The position numbers were made by a program, and so were the translations under genes. Below the pieces are notes generated by a model. That model had not been told where the DNA came from. It searched no databases and worked only from the letters and a program-made list of their open reading frames with translations. 44,280 nucleotides of DNA from Verrucomicrobiales bacterium (GTDB taxonomy: Bacteria > Verrucomicrobiota > Verrucomicrobiia > Verrucomicrobiales > DEV007). The first letter of the stretch is position 1; the number at the start of each line of letters is the position of its first letter. Below are positions 27,555-36,285 of the stretch, one piece after another. The stretch lies in NCBI GenBank assembly GCA_029940475.1, contig JAPYUT010000033.1, positions 1-44,280 on the forward strand, read 5' to 3'.

Positions 27555-28109
27555 ATGAATATCAGTAAATTTTTCACCATCTTCTTCGCCGCTGTAATCT
27601 GCTCCTCGGCAATCTCCTGTAAAAACAAGAAAAAATTGGGAGACGGAAATACGGCCGCAGCGGCGAGTTACGGCAATAACTTTGGCGTTCCCGGAAACGA
27701 CGCTGAATTCAACCGCTACGGCAGTGGCTCAAACATTCCCCTGCCAAGCAGGCAGAATGGTGCCTCTTTCTCCAACTCCAGCACAGGACAGTTCCCCCCG
27801 ATCTATTTTCGATTCGACAGTTTTGAGGTAAGTCCCGCGGAGAATGCCAAGATCCTTGAAATCGCTTCCTATGCCCGCAGCAAAGGAAGTGAACTGATCC
27901 TGGCTGGATTCACCGATAATGTCGGCACCGAAGAATATAACCGGGGTCTTGGTGACCGGCGTGCCTTCGCCGTCCGTGCAGCACTCATTAATCGCGGAGT
28001 AAACACAACAAAGATTAAAACAGTCAGTTTTGGCGAAGAAATGCCGGCGGATACTTCAAATCCCAGTTCCGGGCGTAACAGGCGCGTGGAATTCGGGATT
28101 GTCCGCTAA
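27555..28109 (+). CDS. OmpA-domain (Pal-like) lipoprotein
   Basis: 184 residues. A lipoprotein signal peptide ends in AISC, so C22 would be lipidated after processing. A flexible Asn/Gly/Ser-rich linker (23-76) leads to an OmpA-like peptidoglycan-binding domain (78-183): YFRFDSFEV, LAGFTDNVGTEEYN, LGDRRA and GRNRRVEF. This is the layout of Pal, which tethers the outer membrane to peptidoglycan in the Tol-Pal system. The ExbB/ExbD-type genes at the end of the window could be functional partners but are 15 kb away. I do not assign pal because tolB and ybgF are not adjacent. The ribosome site GGAG six bases upstream is strong. Confidence 0.85.
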   Translation: MNISKFFTIFFAAVICSSAISCKNKKKLGDGNTAAAASYGNNFGVPGNDAEFNRYGSGSNIPLPSRQNGASFSNSSTGQFPPIYFRFDSFEVSPAENAKILEIASYARSKGSELILAGFTDNVGTEEYNRGLGDRRAFAVRAALINRGVNTTKIKTVSFGEEMPADTSNPSSGRNRRVEFGIVR

Positions 28110-28235
28110 ATAAAACAACCCTCCCCCATGGCTAGCTGATTTTCCTCAATAAGGGGCAGATTTGCACTTGTTAGTCCAGATTTGGGGATTAACCTGCATC
28201 GCAAAGAAACCCCCGCCAACTCTCGAATCAATGAG

Positions 28236-28718
28236 ATGAACCTGGCGAGCCTTAACCCGGAACAAATCGTTCCCGAGTTACAGTCCACTGATCACTTGGA
28301 AGTCATCAGTGAACTGGTCGACCTGCTGTTTGATTACCTTGAACATGTGCAGCATACCCCCCTCCCTGAAACCATAAAAGAGGATACATTCGCTGCCTTA
28401 AGGCAACGTGAGGAAAAAATCAGCACGGGGATAGGATCAGGCGTCGCCATCCCTCATGCGTTCTCCGAGGACATCGAGGAAATGGCAGTGATTTTCGGCC
28501 GCTCAAAAAAGGGCGTGAACTTTGAAGCGGTCGACAATAACCCGGTACACTTCATCGTTCTTTTCCTTGTCCCGAAAAAAGATTATCATCACCATCTTCA
28601 GACCCTTGCGGCAATTGCGAAACTCTTCACCCGCAGTGCTATCCGCAAAGAGTTAACAGAAGCGAAAACCCGCGACGATATCCTTGCCGTTTTCGAAAAA
28701 CATGCAGTTAATACCTAG
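28236..28718 (+). CDS. PTS EIIA domain protein (PtsN / fructose type)
   Basis: 160 residues from the ATG at 28236 (MNLASLNPEQIV); an upstream in-frame TTG at 28182 is unlikely. The active-site His is H74 in GVAIPHAFSED, preceded by TGIGS, as in EIIA-Ntr proteins. LAAIAKLF and the C-terminal DDILAVFEKH helix fit the fold. No permease genes are nearby, which favours a regulatory PtsN-type role over sugar uptake. The insertion HHHLQTL precedes the last helices. No HPr or EI gene is in the window. Confidence 0.85.
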   Translation: MNLASLNPEQIVPELQSTDHLEVISELVDLLFDYLEHVQHTPLPETIKEDTFAALRQREEKISTGIGSGVAIPHAFSEDIEEMAVIFGRSKKGVNFEAVDNNPVHFIVLFLVPKKDYHHHLQTLAAIAKLFTRSAIRKELTEAKTRDDILAVFEKHAVNT

Positions 28719-28773
28719 CCCCACCCTTCAAAGCCCATAAATCCGCTTTCACGCCAGAATTCTTGAAGGACCC

Positions 28774-30537
28774 ATGGCTACATTTACCCAACAACTGACC
28801 CGCAGGCTTACAAAGGCGCTGACGACACTTGGCCACGATAGCCGGCAGGGAAAATTCATTCCGGTTGTCACGGCCGCCGCCAACACCCGCTTCGGAGACT
28901 ACCAGACCAATGCCGCGATGGCTCTGGCAAAGCCACTCAAAATCAATCCGCGGGAACTTGCCTCGCAACTTATCGAGCAGATTGATGTCACCGACCTCTG
29001 CGATGCGCCGGAGATCGCAGGTCCTGGCTTCATCAATTTCCGTATATCCAAACAGGCCCTTGCCACCCGCATATCCAGCTTAATAAATGACAAGCGCCTT
29101 GGTGTTGATACCATTGCCTCCACGAAGCGGCTACTGATCGATTTCTCCTCGCCCAACGTGGCCAAGCCAATGCACATAGGGCATATACGCAGCACCATTA
29201 TCGGTGATTGCCTGGCCCGCGCTGCACGATTCCTCGGCCATGATGTGATTGCTGACAACCACATCGGGGACTGGGGAACACCGATGGGACAGGTGCTCTA
29301 CGGCTGGAAAACCCATCTTGATCAAAGTGCCTTCTCCACGAATCCGATCAAGGAACTGCTGCGTCTCTATCAGTTGGTGAAACAACAGTCCGAATCCAAT
29401 CCGGAAATCGCCGAAACATGCCTGGAGGAAACCGTTGAACTGCAGTCCGGCAACGCGGAAAACCGTGCCCTTTGGAAACAATTCATCGAGATCACCATGA
29501 CTGGCGCACAGGAGATCTACAAGCGGCTGGACATTCACTTTGACACCACGCTTGGAGAATCATTTTACGATCCTCACCTGGCACCACTGGTTGAAAAGCT
29601 TCTTGCCAACGGGATCGCCCGGGAAAGCGATGGTGCCATTTGCGTGTTCTCCAATAATGAACTGGATCCTAAAGAGGATCCTCTCCTGATACAGCGTGAC
29701 GGCGAATGGCTGGCTGTTCCCTGTCTGATTCGCAAGAAAGACGGTGGCTTTAATTACGCAACAACTGATATCGCAACCATCGATTACCGGGTCAATGAGC
29801 AGAAAGTGGATGAAATCCTCTATGTCGTCGATGACCGGCAATCGCTCCACTTCCGCCAGTTGTTTGAAGTTGCCCGTCAGCGAGGCATTACCACCTCCCT
29901 GAAACACATCGCTTTCGGAAAAATCCTCGGCGATGACCGGAAGCCATTCAAGACACGGGAAGGAACTGTTCCCGCACTCGGTGATGTTCTTAACGAGGCA
30001 GTTGAGCGTGCGCGTAAAATGGTTGATGAAAAAAACAGTGAACTCTCAGCAGAACAGAAATCAGATATAGCCGAGCGCATCGGGGTGGCAGCGGTTAAGT
30101 ATGCCGAACTCTCACAGGCGCGCGCCAGTGACTATGTTTTTTCATGGGAAAAGATGCTTGCCCTGCAGGGGAACACCGCGCCGTATATGATCAATGCCTA
30201 CGTCCGCACACGCGCAATTTTCCGTAAACTTGAAGACATCCCCCGGCAACCCGCTGGTGAACTCTCGATCACCGAGGACACGGAAAGGACCATCGCGATG
30301 AAACTTTGCCAGTATGGGGAGGTTCTCCCGGAAATGCTCTGTGATTATCGTCCCAATCTATTGGCCACCTACCTCTACGAACTCGCCCAGAACTTTCATT
30401 CGTTTTACGAGCAATGCCCCGTGCTCAATTCCCAGGAACCTGCGCGCTGCACAAGAATTGCCCTCTGCGAGACAAGCTCGAGGATACTCAAACACGGCCT
30501 CAATCTGCTTGGTATCAGTCCTCCTGAACGCATGTAG
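28774..30537 (+). CDS. argS: arginyl-tRNA synthetase
   Basis: 587 residues, the normal length. GAAGGA lies four bases before the ATG. The N-terminal additional domain (about 1-110) binds tRNA. The Rossmann domain holds SSPNVAKPMHIGH, with the HIGH class I motif near residue 133, followed by GDWGTPMG, which is typical of ArgRS. The KMSKS-like loop is degenerate, as is normal in many ArgRS (LGDDRKPFKTREG near 390). The C-terminal anticodon-binding domain (about 470-587) includes the usual APYMINAY and YELAQNFHSFYEQCP stretches. It is a housekeeping gene, and a useful marker for phylogenetic placement of this genome. Confidence 0.96.
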   Translation: MATFTQQLTRRLTKALTTLGHDSRQGKFIPVVTAAANTRFGDYQTNAAMALAKPLKINPRELASQLIEQIDVTDLCDAPEIAGPGFINFRISKQALATRISSLINDKRLGVDTIASTKRLLIDFSSPNVAKPMHIGHIRSTIIGDCLARAARFLGHDVIADNHIGDWGTPMGQVLYGWKTHLDQSAFSTNPIKELLRLYQLVKQQSESNPEIAETCLEETVELQSGNAENRALWKQFIEITMTGAQEIYKRLDIHFDTTLGESFYDPHLAPLVEKLLANGIARESDGAICVFSNNELDPKEDPLLIQRDGEWLAVPCLIRKKDGGFNYATTDIATIDYRVNEQKVDEILYVVDDRQSLHFRQLFEVARQRGITTSLKHIAFGKILGDDRKPFKTREGTVPALGDVLNEAVERARKMVDEKNSELSAEQKSDIAERIGVAAVKYAELSQARASDYVFSWEKMLALQGNTAPYMINAYVRTRAIFRKLEDIPRQPAGELSITEDTERTIAMKLCQYGEVLPEMLCDYRPNLLATYLYELAQNFHSFYEQCPVLNSQEPARCTRIALCETSSRILKHGLNLLGISPPERM

Positions 30538-30624
30538 AAATCCCGCACAACAAGCGTTTCGAAAGAGGTTAAAAAAGCGTAAATATTAGGCATGCTCCAG
30601 TAAGTCCTGCTGCTGGATAGGATT

Positions 30625-31179
30625 ATGCTTGAACTTCTAGGCAAGACCGACCATTCACCCACGCATTGCGATGGTTATTCGCGTCGTAATTTCCTGAAAG
30701 TCGGGGGCATGGCAGCCGGCGGCTTGCCTCTCAGTCAATTACTGGCACTTGAAGCCAAAGCCAAGATCGGCTCCTCCCACGAGGCAATCATCAATATCTA
30801 CCTTCCCGGCGGCTCATCGCACCTTGACATGTTCGACCTCAAGCCGGGCTCCCCGTCAGAAATTCGCGGTGAGTTCCGGGCAATCCGAACCAACGTCGGC
30901 GGAATGGAAATCTGTGAGTTATTCCCAAAACTTGCAAAGATCGCCGACAAGTTCGCCATTGTACGCTCCCTGAGTAACTCTGATGGAGGGCATCGCATCT
31001 TCCTGGTCCCCGGTTTTCCCGCCACTTTCACCGGAAAGATCCTTGTTCCAAAAGAACTTCTGGTAAGTCTCCACTTCTTTCCCGACAATCCCGATTCATG
31101 GACAAGGAAAAAATCAGCAACTGGTTGCGCGACTCGAGTGCCTTTGCCAATGCCCCAGGCGAGGCAATCACGGAACTAA
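30625..31179 (+). pseudogene. truncated DUF1501 gene (Tat-exported)
   Basis: The frame encodes 184 residues, but DUF1501 proteins are usually over 400. Residues 1-121 are normal: a twin-arginine signal YSRRNFLKVGGMA (about 18-30), then INIYLPGGSSHLDMFDLKPG and the stretch FAIVRSLSNSDGGH. After that the sequence no longer resembles the family, and the last third overlaps the next gene in another frame. So the 3' two thirds have been lost, probably by deletion near 30990. DUF1501 proteins normally accompany DUF1549/DUF1553 cytochrome proteins like the one at the start of this window. A short functional protein cannot be excluded. Confidence 0.75.
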
Positions 31180-31511
31180 GTGCTGCCTTTACTGAAAAAA
31201 AGGCAGCGTCAGCAACCTCTATAATCTGTGCCGGCGAGCCGGGCATGACTCTGTATATACTCGCCTCCGGATCAGCCACCGTTAGCGCCGGGAAAGACGG
31301 GGAACAATGTTATCTCGGGAATATATCGACAGGGGATATTTTCGGCGAGATCGCCCCCCTGAGCGGCGGGCGGCGCATGGCATCGGTTACCGCTGCAGAG
31401 GACTGTGTCCTGCTGGAACTCAACGCCGATGTGCTCCAGGACGTGCTCCACAAACACCCTCTGCTGGCTGAATCCGTGTTGAATTCACTCGAGCGTTACC
31501 TGCTTCCCTGA
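31098..31511 (+). CDS. stand-alone cyclic-nucleotide-binding domain protein
   Basis: 137 residues, almost entirely one CNMP-binding beta-roll. The phosphate-binding cassette is readable: GDIFGEIAPLSGGRRMASV, with E84 and R92/R93 at the expected positions of the ligand-binding Glu and Arg. No DNA-binding helix-turn-helix, kinase or channel part is attached. It starts inside the remnant DUF1501 frame and ends 11 bases before the next gene, so it heads a compact operon of secreted hydrolases. It may sense cAMP/cGMP or act through partner proteins. Some such domains have lost ligand binding, so the role is unproven. Confidence 0.8.
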   Translation: MDKEKISNWLRDSSAFANAPGEAITELSAAFTEKKAASATSIICAGEPGMTLYILASGSATVSAGKDGEQCYLGNISTGDIFGEIAPLSGGRRMASVTAAEDCVLLELNADVLQDVLHKHPLLAESVLNSLERYLLP

Positions 31512-31522
31512 GAAAAACGCAG

Positions 31523-32185
31523 ATGAAAAGTTCCTCTCTTGCGATACTCGCAGCAATGCACTCCTGCATTCTGCCCGCCGAGACATTGGATATCGGCAAG
31601 GGCTCCTATACCACCACCATTACCGGGAATTTCACGGCTCCGCCGGCAAAAATCTACCGCACCACCAACGTCAGGGGTCCGGTCCCGACCAATGACTGGG
31701 GAGGCAAGGCCACATACGAAACATGGTTTTCAAACGCTCCACACTGCAAAACCGGCATTAATCTCCTGCCAATCCACGGTGGATCCCTTTATCTCGGGCG
31801 CTATCCCGCCTTTGTGCAGGCCAATCATGACCAAACCCTCGCGGCAAGCAATGGCAAATGGCAGGGCTGGCCAAGTATCATGATCAGTTACCGTGCCCTC
31901 ACTGATGCTCAATTTGCTCATGATGACTGGAAATCTCTAGGCAAAAATCCAAACCTGGACTCCGGCAACTTTCCCGCCAATGCAGTCCACTGGGTTGAAA
32001 ACCTGCGACAACTCGGTCAACTTAACCGTACGGTCACCTGCAACCACCCCTTATCGGCAACTTTTCAATCAAGATCAGGTAAAACCAGCCACGTGGTCTG
32101 CCTCAGCGGCAACAAGCCTGTAAAAGTCATCTTCTCTGACGGCACCCGTTTCCAGGCACAGCCCGGAAAATTCACTGTAAAATAA
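31523..32185 (+). CDS. internally deleted GH81-like endo-1,3-beta-glucanase remnant
   Basis: A 220-residue secreted protein (signal peptide about 1-20) that joins the two ends of a GH81 enzyme. Residues 22-59 carry the N-terminal signature (GKGSYTT, PAKIYRT, GPVPTNDW). From residue 60 on it reads as the C-terminal region (GGKATYETWFS, GINLLPIHGGSLYLG, HWVENLRQLG, VIFSDGT). The catalytic middle, several hundred residues in full-length members, is missing; the join is at about 31699. The frame is kept, so a small protein may still be made, but glucanase activity is not expected. It lies 11 bases after the CNMP gene and 8 before the sulfatase gene. The family call is from memory of GH81 sequences. 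Confidence 0.65.
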   Translation: MKSSSLAILAAMHSCILPAETLDIGKGSYTTTITGNFTAPPAKIYRTTNVRGPVPTNDWGGKATYETWFSNAPHCKTGINLLPIHGGSLYLGRYPAFVQANHDQTLAASNGKWQGWPSIMISYRALTDAQFAHDDWKSLGKNPNLDSGNFPANAVHWVENLRQLGQLNRTVTCNHPLSATFQSRSGKTSHVVCLSGNKPVKVIFSDGTRFQAQPGKFTVK

Positions 32186-32193
32186 ACCACTCA

Positions 32194-33537
32194 ATGACAC
32201 GACACCTGCTGCTGTTCTTTTTTTTCCTGACAACCGCCTGCGCCGCAGAGCGTAAACCAAACATCGTATTCATCCTCGCTGATGATCTTGGCTATGGCGA
32301 CATCGCCTGTTACGGCTGCCCGGATGCAGGGACACCAAATATCGACAAGCTCGCTGCGGATGGAGCTAGGTTCACCAACTTCTATGCCAATGGTGCCGAG
32401 TGCACACCTACCCGCACTGCCATCATGACCGGTCGCTATCCGCAGTTTGCCGGCGGCCTTGAATGCGCAATTGGCACCGGGAATGTCGGGCGATATGACG
32501 ATGCCATACGCCTCGCCGGGCAATCACAACTGGGCCTGCCGGTTGCACAGGCGCTCATCCCCCGGGTGTTCACTGAAGCAGGATACGTGACAGGCATCTT
32601 CGGGAAATGGCATCTCGGTTATGAACCACGCTTTAACCCGGTAAAATACGGCTGGGATGAATTCTTCGGCTGCCTTGGTGGCAATGTGGATTACTTCACC
32701 CACAGGGAACTATCCACCCTGCAGGTCCTTTACCGGAATGATCAACCGGTTAAGCGCGAAGGCTACATGACTCATCTCATCACTGAGGAGGCACTGCACT
32801 TTATCGAGGAAAACAAAACGCGCGCGTTCTTCTGCTACGTACCCTTCACTGCACCGCATTTTCCCTTCCAGGCCCCCGGCGACAGCAACAAGAAATTTAC
32901 CGGGGAAAACTGGACTGCCGGCAGCCGCGCAAGCTATGTAGCGATGCTTGAGGATCTCGATAGCGCAATTGGAAAAATCCTGGACAGGCTTAATTCACTC
33001 AAGCTCAAAAAAAATACCCTGGTTATTTTCGCCTCCGACCACGGCGCCATGAAACCCGGGCGCAACCTTCCCTGGAACGGCTTCAAGGGCGGCCTCTTCG
33101 AGGGAGGAATCCGTGCTCCGCTCATCGCCCGGTGGCCTGGAAAAATCAAGCCAGGAACCCTCTGCCGACAACTCGGTGCCACTTTTGACCTCACTACCTC
33201 CTTTGCCCGTATCACCGGCACACCAGTGGCAAAGGGCCAACTTGATGGCATCGATATCCTTGCCCATGCCGAGGAAAAAATGAGACCGCTTGCAAGGGAC
33301 CTGTATTGGCGGGCAAAACGGGGTGAGCGCACCTGGTGGGCCATCCACCATAATAACGGCACCAGCGATCTCAAGTATACCCGCAGGAAAGAAGACGGTA
33401 AAATCGATGAATGGTTTTTTAACCTCACTGAAGATCCCGGTGAAAGTAAAAATCTATTTGCTCTTCCCGGCAACCATAGCCATAAACTCAAGGTAAAACT
33501 GGCAGATTGGGAATCCCGCGTGAAAGCACTTCGTTAA
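32194..33537 (+). CDS. formylglycine sulfatase (arylsulfatase family)
   Basis: 447 residues with a signal peptide (MTRHLLLFFFFLTTACAA). The N-terminal metal site ILADDLGYGD has D30 and D31. The sulfatase signature ECTPTRTAIMTGR gives C70, which a formylglycine-generating enzyme would oxidise, with R74. FGKWHLG and SDHGAMKPG supply the further catalytic His, Lys and Asp residues. It hydrolyses sulfate esters outside the cytoplasm, probably on algal or animal sulfated glycans. It is tightly packed between the GH81 remnant and a DUF1080 gene. Exact specificity is not readable. The cell needs a formylglycine-generating enzyme, which is not in this window. Confidence 0.93.
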   Translation: MTRHLLLFFFFLTTACAAERKPNIVFILADDLGYGDIACYGCPDAGTPNIDKLAADGARFTNFYANGAECTPTRTAIMTGRYPQFAGGLECAIGTGNVGRYDDAIRLAGQSQLGLPVAQALIPRVFTEAGYVTGIFGKWHLGYEPRFNPVKYGWDEFFGCLGGNVDYFTHRELSTLQVLYRNDQPVKREGYMTHLITEEALHFIEENKTRAFFCYVPFTAPHFPFQAPGDSNKKFTGENWTAGSRASYVAMLEDLDSAIGKILDRLNSLKLKKNTLVIFASDHGAMKPGRNLPWNGFKGGLFEGGIRAPLIARWPGKIKPGTLCRQLGATFDLTTSFARITGTPVAKGQLDGIDILAHAEEKMRPLARDLYWRAKRGERTWWAIHHNNGTSDLKYTRRKEDGKIDEWFFNLTEDPGESKNLFALPGNHSHKLKVKLADWESRVKALR

Positions 33538-33560
33538 CCCGCCATTGCAACACTGAATCC

Positions 33561-34772
33561 ATGCGACTTATCACCATGAAAAAGCTCTGCCTGCCCGTCC
33601 TTCTCTCCATCATAGCAACAATCAGCACTCAAGCCGAAGATGCGGCCTGGACATCGCTCTTTGACGGTCAATCGCTCAAGGGCTGGACCCAGAAAGGCGG
33701 CCTGGCGAAATATTCCGCCGAGGACGGCTGCATTGTCGGGCGCACTGTCCCGAGAACCCCGAACTCCTTCCTCTGCACCAAAAAAAACTATGGTGATTTT
33801 GTGCTCGAATACGAATTCAAGATCGATCCCAGGCTCAACTCCGGCGTGCAGATCCGCAGCCATGTCAGCGACAAGAACCGGGTATTCGGCTATCAGGTGG
33901 AAATCGATCCCGACACTGAACGCAACCGCATGTGGACTGCCGGAATCTATGATGAAGGACGGCGGGGATGGCTTAATGACCTCTCAAAAAATGAAGCGGC
34001 ACGCAAGGCATTCAAACCGGTAGCATGGAACAAGATCCGCGTCCGTGCTTTTGGCGATTCCATCAGGACATGGCTTAACGATGTTCCCGCCGCCGACCTC
34101 ATCGACGCAATGACTTCCTCAGGCTTTATCGGCCTGCAGGTTCACGGTATCGGCAACAAGAAGGATAGCCCCTACGAGGTTCGCTGGCGCAACATCCGTA
34201 TCCAGGATCTTGGTAACCATGAATGGAAACCTTTTTTCGACGGCAAGACGCTCGAGGGCTGGAATGCGCTTCCCGGCGGCACATGGCAGGTGCTTGATGG
34301 CGCAATCGTCGGCAAAAGCCCGAAATCCGAGCGGAGGCACGGCATCCTGCTAAGCAAGCAGGCATTCAAGGACTTCACCGCACGGACCAGGTTTCGCGTC
34401 CTCAGTGGCGATTCAGGATTCTACTTTCGCTGTAATCAGGTCAAGGGGGGAGTTTCTGTCCACGGTTTCCAGGTGGAAGTGGATTCCTCCCAGGAAACCG
34501 GCGGACTCTATGAAACCGGAGGCCGGGGATGGGTCGTGAAACCTTCCAAGGAGGACATTCCCAAGAAAAAATACCAGCCGGGGCAATGGACTGATCTTGA
34601 GCTAAGTGCCCGTGGCGGACGCATCGTGGTCCGTATCAACGGCAGGAAAACCGCCGAGCTCATCGACGATCCGGGACGCAATGAAGGACATATCGGGCTG
34701 CAACTCCACGGCGGCCAGGACATGCATGTTGAGTTTAAGGATCTCGCAGTTCTCACCCCATCCCACCCATAA
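33561..34772 (+). CDS. two-domain DUF1080 secreted protein (3-keto-disaccharide-hydrolase-like)
   Basis: 403 residues from the ATG at 33561; the ATG at 33576 is close and both give a signal peptide. Two DUF1080 concanavalin-like domains follow in tandem. The first begins WTSLFDGQSLKGW and includes NSGVQIRSH. The second begins WKPFFDGKTLEGWNAL and includes GDSGFYFRC. Each has the closing GFIGLQVHG/GHIGLQLHG strand. Family members include 3-keto-glycoside hydrolases and carbohydrate-binding proteins of the periplasm. It sits 23 bases after the sulfatase gene and 21 before a PQQ-type propeller gene, so all three are likely one transcript. Confidence 0.9.
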   Translation: MRLITMKKLCLPVLLSIIATISTQAEDAAWTSLFDGQSLKGWTQKGGLAKYSAEDGCIVGRTVPRTPNSFLCTKKNYGDFVLEYEFKIDPRLNSGVQIRSHVSDKNRVFGYQVEIDPDTERNRMWTAGIYDEGRRGWLNDLSKNEAARKAFKPVAWNKIRVRAFGDSIRTWLNDVPAADLIDAMTSSGFIGLQVHGIGNKKDSPYEVRWRNIRIQDLGNHEWKPFFDGKTLEGWNALPGGTWQVLDGAIVGKSPKSERRHGILLSKQAFKDFTARTRFRVLSGDSGFYFRCNQVKGGVSVHGFQVEVDSSQETGGLYETGGRGWVVKPSKEDIPKKKYQPGQWTDLELSARGGRIVVRINGRKTAELIDDPGRNEGHIGLQLHGGQDMHVEFKDLAVLTPSHP

Positions 34773-34793
34773 CCTGTCATCTTCACTTGCCTT

Positions 34794-36116
34794 ATGAAAT
34801 CAATCATCCCTATCACCTTAGCCGTCTCCCTATTTTCCTGGCCACTTGTAACCTCAGCTGACTGGAGCAACTGGCGCGGCCCCGGCATGGATGGCTCAAG
34901 CTCTGCCACCAACACGCCAGCTTCCTTCAGCCGGGACAAAGATGTCCGCTGGGTTGCCGACATGCCCGGACCCGCTGCCTCCACGCCGATCATTTCAGGT
35001 AACAGTGTATTCATAAGCTCAACCGACCAGGCCAGGGAAAACCTGCTGGCCCTCGCCTATGACCTGAAATCGGGACAGGAATTGTGGCGGCATGTTGTCG
35101 GGGCTGGGCTTAAGCAGGACGATCGTTCAAACTACGCAGGTGCCTCCCCTGTCAGTGATGGCAGGCACGTTGTCTTCTTTTACGGCACCGGGGACATCGC
35201 CGTCTTCACCGTGGGTGGAAAGCCGGTCTGGAGAAAAAATATCCAGGACGAATACGGCAAGTTCTACTTTCTATGGACCTTCTCCACCAGCCCTCTTCTG
35301 CACGGGGAGAAAATCATCATACAGGTATTGCAGCGCGACACCCCCGTACACAAGTCCCACCAGGGTGGCGGGAATCACTCCCCTTACCTCCTCGCCCTCT
35401 CCATCAAGGACGGCAGTAAAATCTACCAGGTGGAGCGTCCCGATCAGGCAAGGGCTGAATCCAAGGAGGCTTTCAGCACACCGATCATCTACACCCACAA
35501 GGGTAAGGCGCAAATTTTGGTCACCGGCGGCGACTGTATCACGGGACATGACCCGGAAAACGGCAAGGAACTCTGGCGCTGGGGCACGTGGAATCCCGAC
35601 AAGATTGGCCACTGGCGCCTGGTTCCCTCCCCGGTAGCCGGCAATGGGATCGCCCTTGCCTGCGCACCAAAAGGTGCCCCGGTCTACGCCGTGAAGCTGG
35701 GAGGCAACGGCAAGCTTAATGACTCGGACATCGCCTGGAAAAGCACCAACGGCAACGTCTCGAGTGATGTCGCGACCCCGCTTTTTTATCGTGGTCACTT
35801 CTACATTGTCCATAACGGCAGGAAACGCAGCCATACACTTAGCTGCGTCGAGCCTGAATCCGGCCGGGTCATCTGGAGTGAGGATCTGCAAGTGGAGGGA
35901 AAAATCGAGGCGTCCCCGACTGCCGCAGACGGAAAAATCTACATCGTTACCCACCACGGTGAGGTTGTTATCGTGGCCGCCGGAGAAAAATTCCGGAAAC
36001 TCCACAAGGTGGAAATGGGTCCCGGGCGCAACGGTCGAGTCCGCAGTTCGATTGCCCTGGCAGACGGCACCGCCCTTATCCGCACTGAGCACAAACTTTT
36101 CTGTGTCGGTAAGTAA
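34794..36116 (+). CDS. secreted PQQ-like beta-propeller protein
   Basis: 440 residues with a signal peptide (1-22). The start motif SNWRGPGMDG is common to PVC-group propeller proteins. Repeats of the PQQ/BamB type follow, seen as GQELWRHV, GKPVWRKN, GKELWRWG and GRVIWSEDL. No heme or catalytic motif is evident, so it may be a binding or scaffold protein and not a quinoprotein dehydrogenase. It ends the sulfatase/DUF1080 operon; a weak hairpin at 36224-36240 may terminate the transcript. Function inside the operon is unknown, presumably carbohydrate-related. Confidence 0.85.
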   Translation: MKSIIPITLAVSLFSWPLVTSADWSNWRGPGMDGSSSATNTPASFSRDKDVRWVADMPGPAASTPIISGNSVFISSTDQARENLLALAYDLKSGQELWRHVVGAGLKQDDRSNYAGASPVSDGRHVVFFYGTGDIAVFTVGGKPVWRKNIQDEYGKFYFLWTFSTSPLLHGEKIIIQVLQRDTPVHKSHQGGGNHSPYLLALSIKDGSKIYQVERPDQARAESKEAFSTPIIYTHKGKAQILVTGGDCITGHDPENGKELWRWGTWNPDKIGHWRLVPSPVAGNGIALACAPKGAPVYAVKLGGNGKLNDSDIAWKSTNGNVSSDVATPLFYRGHFYIVHNGRKRSHTLSCVEPESGRVIWSEDLQVEGKIEASPTAADGKIYIVTHHGEVVIVAAGEKFRKLHKVEMGPGRNGRVRSSIALADGTALIRTEHKLFCVGK

Positions 36117-36223
36117 GTTGTACTGACCACAGTACCAGTATCCTCCTTATGCAAAGCATCAGGGGCACCAATCACAAGCCCATCAACGGCCTATGTAGCA
36201 GTTCTCCACCCCGCCTCACGGGC

Positions 36224-36240
36224 AGGGCGATTAGCGCCCT
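36224..36240. terminator. weak hairpin after the PQQ-propeller gene
   Basis: AGGGCG (36224-36229), loop ATTAG, CGCCCT (36235-36240). Only six pairs and no T-run, so at best a weak or factor-assisted terminator. Confidence 0.3.
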
Positions 36241-36285
36241 TCAATATTGCACAACTCAACACATCGCTTACTACTACAGGCAACC

